Origin: Betaproteobacteria bacterium
GTDB lineage: Bacteria > Pseudomonadota > Gammaproteobacteria > Burkholderiales > SG8-39
NCBI GenBank assembly: GCA_004298295.1
Contig: SCUH01000254.1
Span: 1-6,326 of the forward strand
Length of the DNA stretch: 6,326 nucleotides
Reading direction: 5' to 3'
A model generated the notes under the pieces. It searched no databases, was not told where the DNA came from, and worked only from the letters and a program-made list of their open reading frames with translations. Numbering within the stretch: the first letter of the stretch is position 1; each line of letters opens with the position of its first letter. Shown here one piece after another: positions 5,191 to 6,326 of the stretch. The translations under genes were made by a program, and so were the position numbers.

Positions 5191-6127
5191 GCTCGGGCCA
5201 GTGCCGGTGCACGAAATTGCGCAGTGCCTCGGGCCAGGGCGCCTCCAGCCGCAGGCGCGAGCCCGTCGCCGGATGGCGGAAGCTGAGCCGCTGCGCATGC
5301 AGCATGAGCCGCGCGACGCCTTCGCGGGCGAACGCGCGGTTGGCTTCGAAATCGCCGTACTTGTCGTCGCCCAGTACCGGGTGACCGGCGTGCGCCAGGT
5401 GGACGCGAATCTGGTGCGTGCGACCGGTGAGCAGCGTGAGCTCGAGCAGGCTGCAGCGCTCGCTCACGGCGAGCGGCCGCACCCGCGTCACCGCGTTGCG
5501 GCCGTCTGCGCTGACGCTGACGCGGCGCTCGCCCGAGGCCGTGACGTACTTGTGCAGCGCTGCGTTCAGTTCCCGCTCGCCGCCCCGCCAGCGCCCCAGC
5601 ACCGCCGCGACGTAGCGCTTCTCGATTTCGCCTTCGCGCAGCATGCGATGCAGCTCGAGCAGGGCGCTGCGCTTCTTCGCCACCAGCAGCAGGCCCGAGG
5701 TATCGCGATCGAGACGGTGCGCGAGCTCGAGGACCTTCGCCTGCGGGCGCGCGGCGCGCAACGCTTCGATGGCGCCGTGGCTGATTCCGCTGCCGCCATG
5801 CACGGCGACGCCGGAGGGTTTGTCGAGCACCAGCAGGGCCGCGTCCTCGTGCACCACCGGCAGCTCGAGCGGCCGCGCCGGCGGCGTGCGGCGTGCCGGC
5901 GCAGCCAGGCGCAACGGCGGCACGCGCACGCGATCGCCCGCGCGCAGCCGGTACTGCGGCTTCACGCGGCCGCTGTTGACGCGCACCTCGCCGCTGCGCA
6001 GCACGCGATAGACGTGGCTCTTGGGCACGCCCTTGAGCCGCCGCAGCAGGAAATTGTCGATGCGCTGCGCCTCGCCGTCTTCGCCGACTTCCAGCAAAGT
6101 GGCGCGCGCATTGCCTAACTCTTTCAT
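5180..6127 (-). CDS. rluC: RluC, 23S rRNA pseudouridine synthase
   Basis: RluC-family enzymes isomerise uridines of 23S rRNA (955, 2504 and 2580 in E. coli) to pseudouridine. The 315-residue protein has an N-terminal S4 RNA-binding domain (about 20-70, with QRIDNFLLRRLKGVPKSHVY and GEVRVNSGRVK) followed by the RluA-type catalytic domain. The latter shows LLVLDKPSGVAVHGG at 98-112, the signature HRLDRDTSGLLLVAKK with catalytic Asp140, and GRTHQIRVHLAHAGHPVLGDDKYG at 235-258. Length and domain order match RluC rather than RluA or RluD. The ATG at 6127 has no Shine-Dalgarno, and the first codons are unusually AT-rich, including a TTA. An in-frame TTG at residue 11 is an alternative start. It lies divergent from the presumed rne leader, the usual rluC/rne arrangement, and is first in the rluC-HAD-Rieske-sppA operon. 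I could not identify its own promoter. Confidence 0.95.
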   Translation of the reverse strand: MKELGNARATLLEVGEDGEAQRIDNFLLRRLKGVPKSHVYRVLRSGEVRVNSGRVKPQYRLRAGDRVRVPPLRLAAPARRTPPARPLELPVVHEDAALLVLDKPSGVAVHGGSGISHGAIEALRAARPQAKVLELAHRLDRDTSGLLLVAKKRSALLELHRMLREGEIEKRYVAAVLGRWRGGERELNAALHKYVTASGERRVSVSADGRNAVTRVRPLAVSERCSLLELTLLTGRTHQIRVHLAHAGHPVLGDDKYGDFEANRAFAREGVARLMLHAQRLSFRHPATGSRLRLEAPWPEALRNFVHRHWPEHAR

Positions 6128-6139
6128 TATGCGTATGAT
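6111..6139 (+). promoter_or_regulatory. Sigma70-type promoter facing right, probably for rne
   Basis: TTGCCT (6111-6116), a 17-nt spacer and TATGAT (6134-6139) form a reasonable sigma70 promoter, matching four and five of six consensus positions. It predicts a start near 6146. The -35 lies inside the first codons of rluC, so divergent transcription of rluC and this unit would interfere. The downstream gene is not in the window; rne is inferred from conserved gene order. Confidence 0.5.
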
Positions 6140-6326
6140 CTCAGGTTCTGTTTCGAGTTGCGAGGCGCAGGTACCACAAGACGCGGCGGGCAGTCGCCCA
6201 CGCGCCGGGACCTGTCACCCGCCTCCTGCCCGGCCGCAGCCGGGCCTGAAGCAGTGGTTAATCTCGCTCACCGCAAGTAGCGATCTTACTGTAGCCATCC
6301 GCGCGTAGAAGACTCGCAGGCCTCTT
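6140..6326 (+). ncRNA. Structured 5' leader, probably of rne (gene itself beyond the window)
   Basis: No ORF of its own begins here. The stretch contains a compound stem-loop: CAGGT 6168-6172 pairs with ACCTG 6210-6214. Nested inside are CGCG 6182-6185 with CGCG 6201-6204 and GGGC 6188-6191 with GCCC 6196-6199. A second, perfect 7-bp stem follows, GCCCGGC 6228-6234 with GCCGGGC 6239-6245 and a CGCA loop. Neither has a U-tract. RNase E messages in Proteobacteria carry long structured leaders through which the enzyme controls its own mRNA (established in E. coli), and rne is the usual divergent neighbour of rluC. Assigning this leader to rne is therefore inference from context; the folds are read from the sequence. 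Confidence 0.5.

Noticed and set aside
5042..6118. Plus-strand open frame of 358 codons antisense to rluC
   Set aside because: rluC on the other strand is unmistakable; the frame is Ala/Arg/Gln/His-rich with no family signal.
6228..6245. 7-bp GC hairpin as an intrinsic terminator
   Set aside because: No U-run follows on either strand; it fits better as part of the leader structure.

Overview
The window is a high-GC, gene-dense stretch of housekeeping chromosome. The gene order is (rne leader) / rluC - HAD phosphatase - Rieske protein - sppA, converging on maf (yceF type) - RsmI-like methylase, and then yceD - rpmF - plsX - fabH. This order is characteristic of Betaproteobacteria (Burkholderiales and relatives). 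I infer that class from gene order and protein character, not from a marker-gene comparison. No mobile element, tRNA, rRNA, CRISPR array or phage gene is visible.

Left block (1-1926, minus strand): yceD (DUF177), rpmF (L32), plsX and the first 36 codons of fabH form one operon linking ribosome assembly to phospholipid and fatty-acid synthesis. A good sigma70-type promoter (TTGACG-17-TATCAT) lies immediately before yceD. It is so close to the ATG that the mRNA is probably leaderless. Hairpins sit in both intergenic gaps of the operon, and plsX and fabH share an ATGA.

Middle block (1971-3262, plus strand): maf/yceF, a nucleotide pyrophosphatase of the m7GTP type, overlaps by one base (TGATG) with a short RsmI-like tetrapyrrole-methylase-family protein. 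That second gene ends in a CTAG tetranucleotide whose other strand is the stop codon of sppA, so two convergent operons share one palindromic stop with no room for a terminator.

Right block (3259-6127, minus strand): rluC (23S rRNA pseudouridine synthase), a HAD-IA phosphatase, a small Rieske [2Fe-2S] protein (GTG start) and sppA (signal peptide peptidase) overlap by 11, 22 and 8 nt, a tightly coupled operon. The last 199 bases hold no gene. They carry a plus-strand promoter that overlaps the rluC start, followed by two GC-rich stem-loops. By conserved neighbourhood this is most likely the long 5' leader of rne (RNase E), whose coding region would begin beyond the window.

I found no clearly novel biological system. 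The points most worth a second look are the leaderless promoter with its near-palindromic core, the hairpins flanking rpmF, the structured putative rne leader, and the poorly characterised Rieske and RsmI-like proteins.
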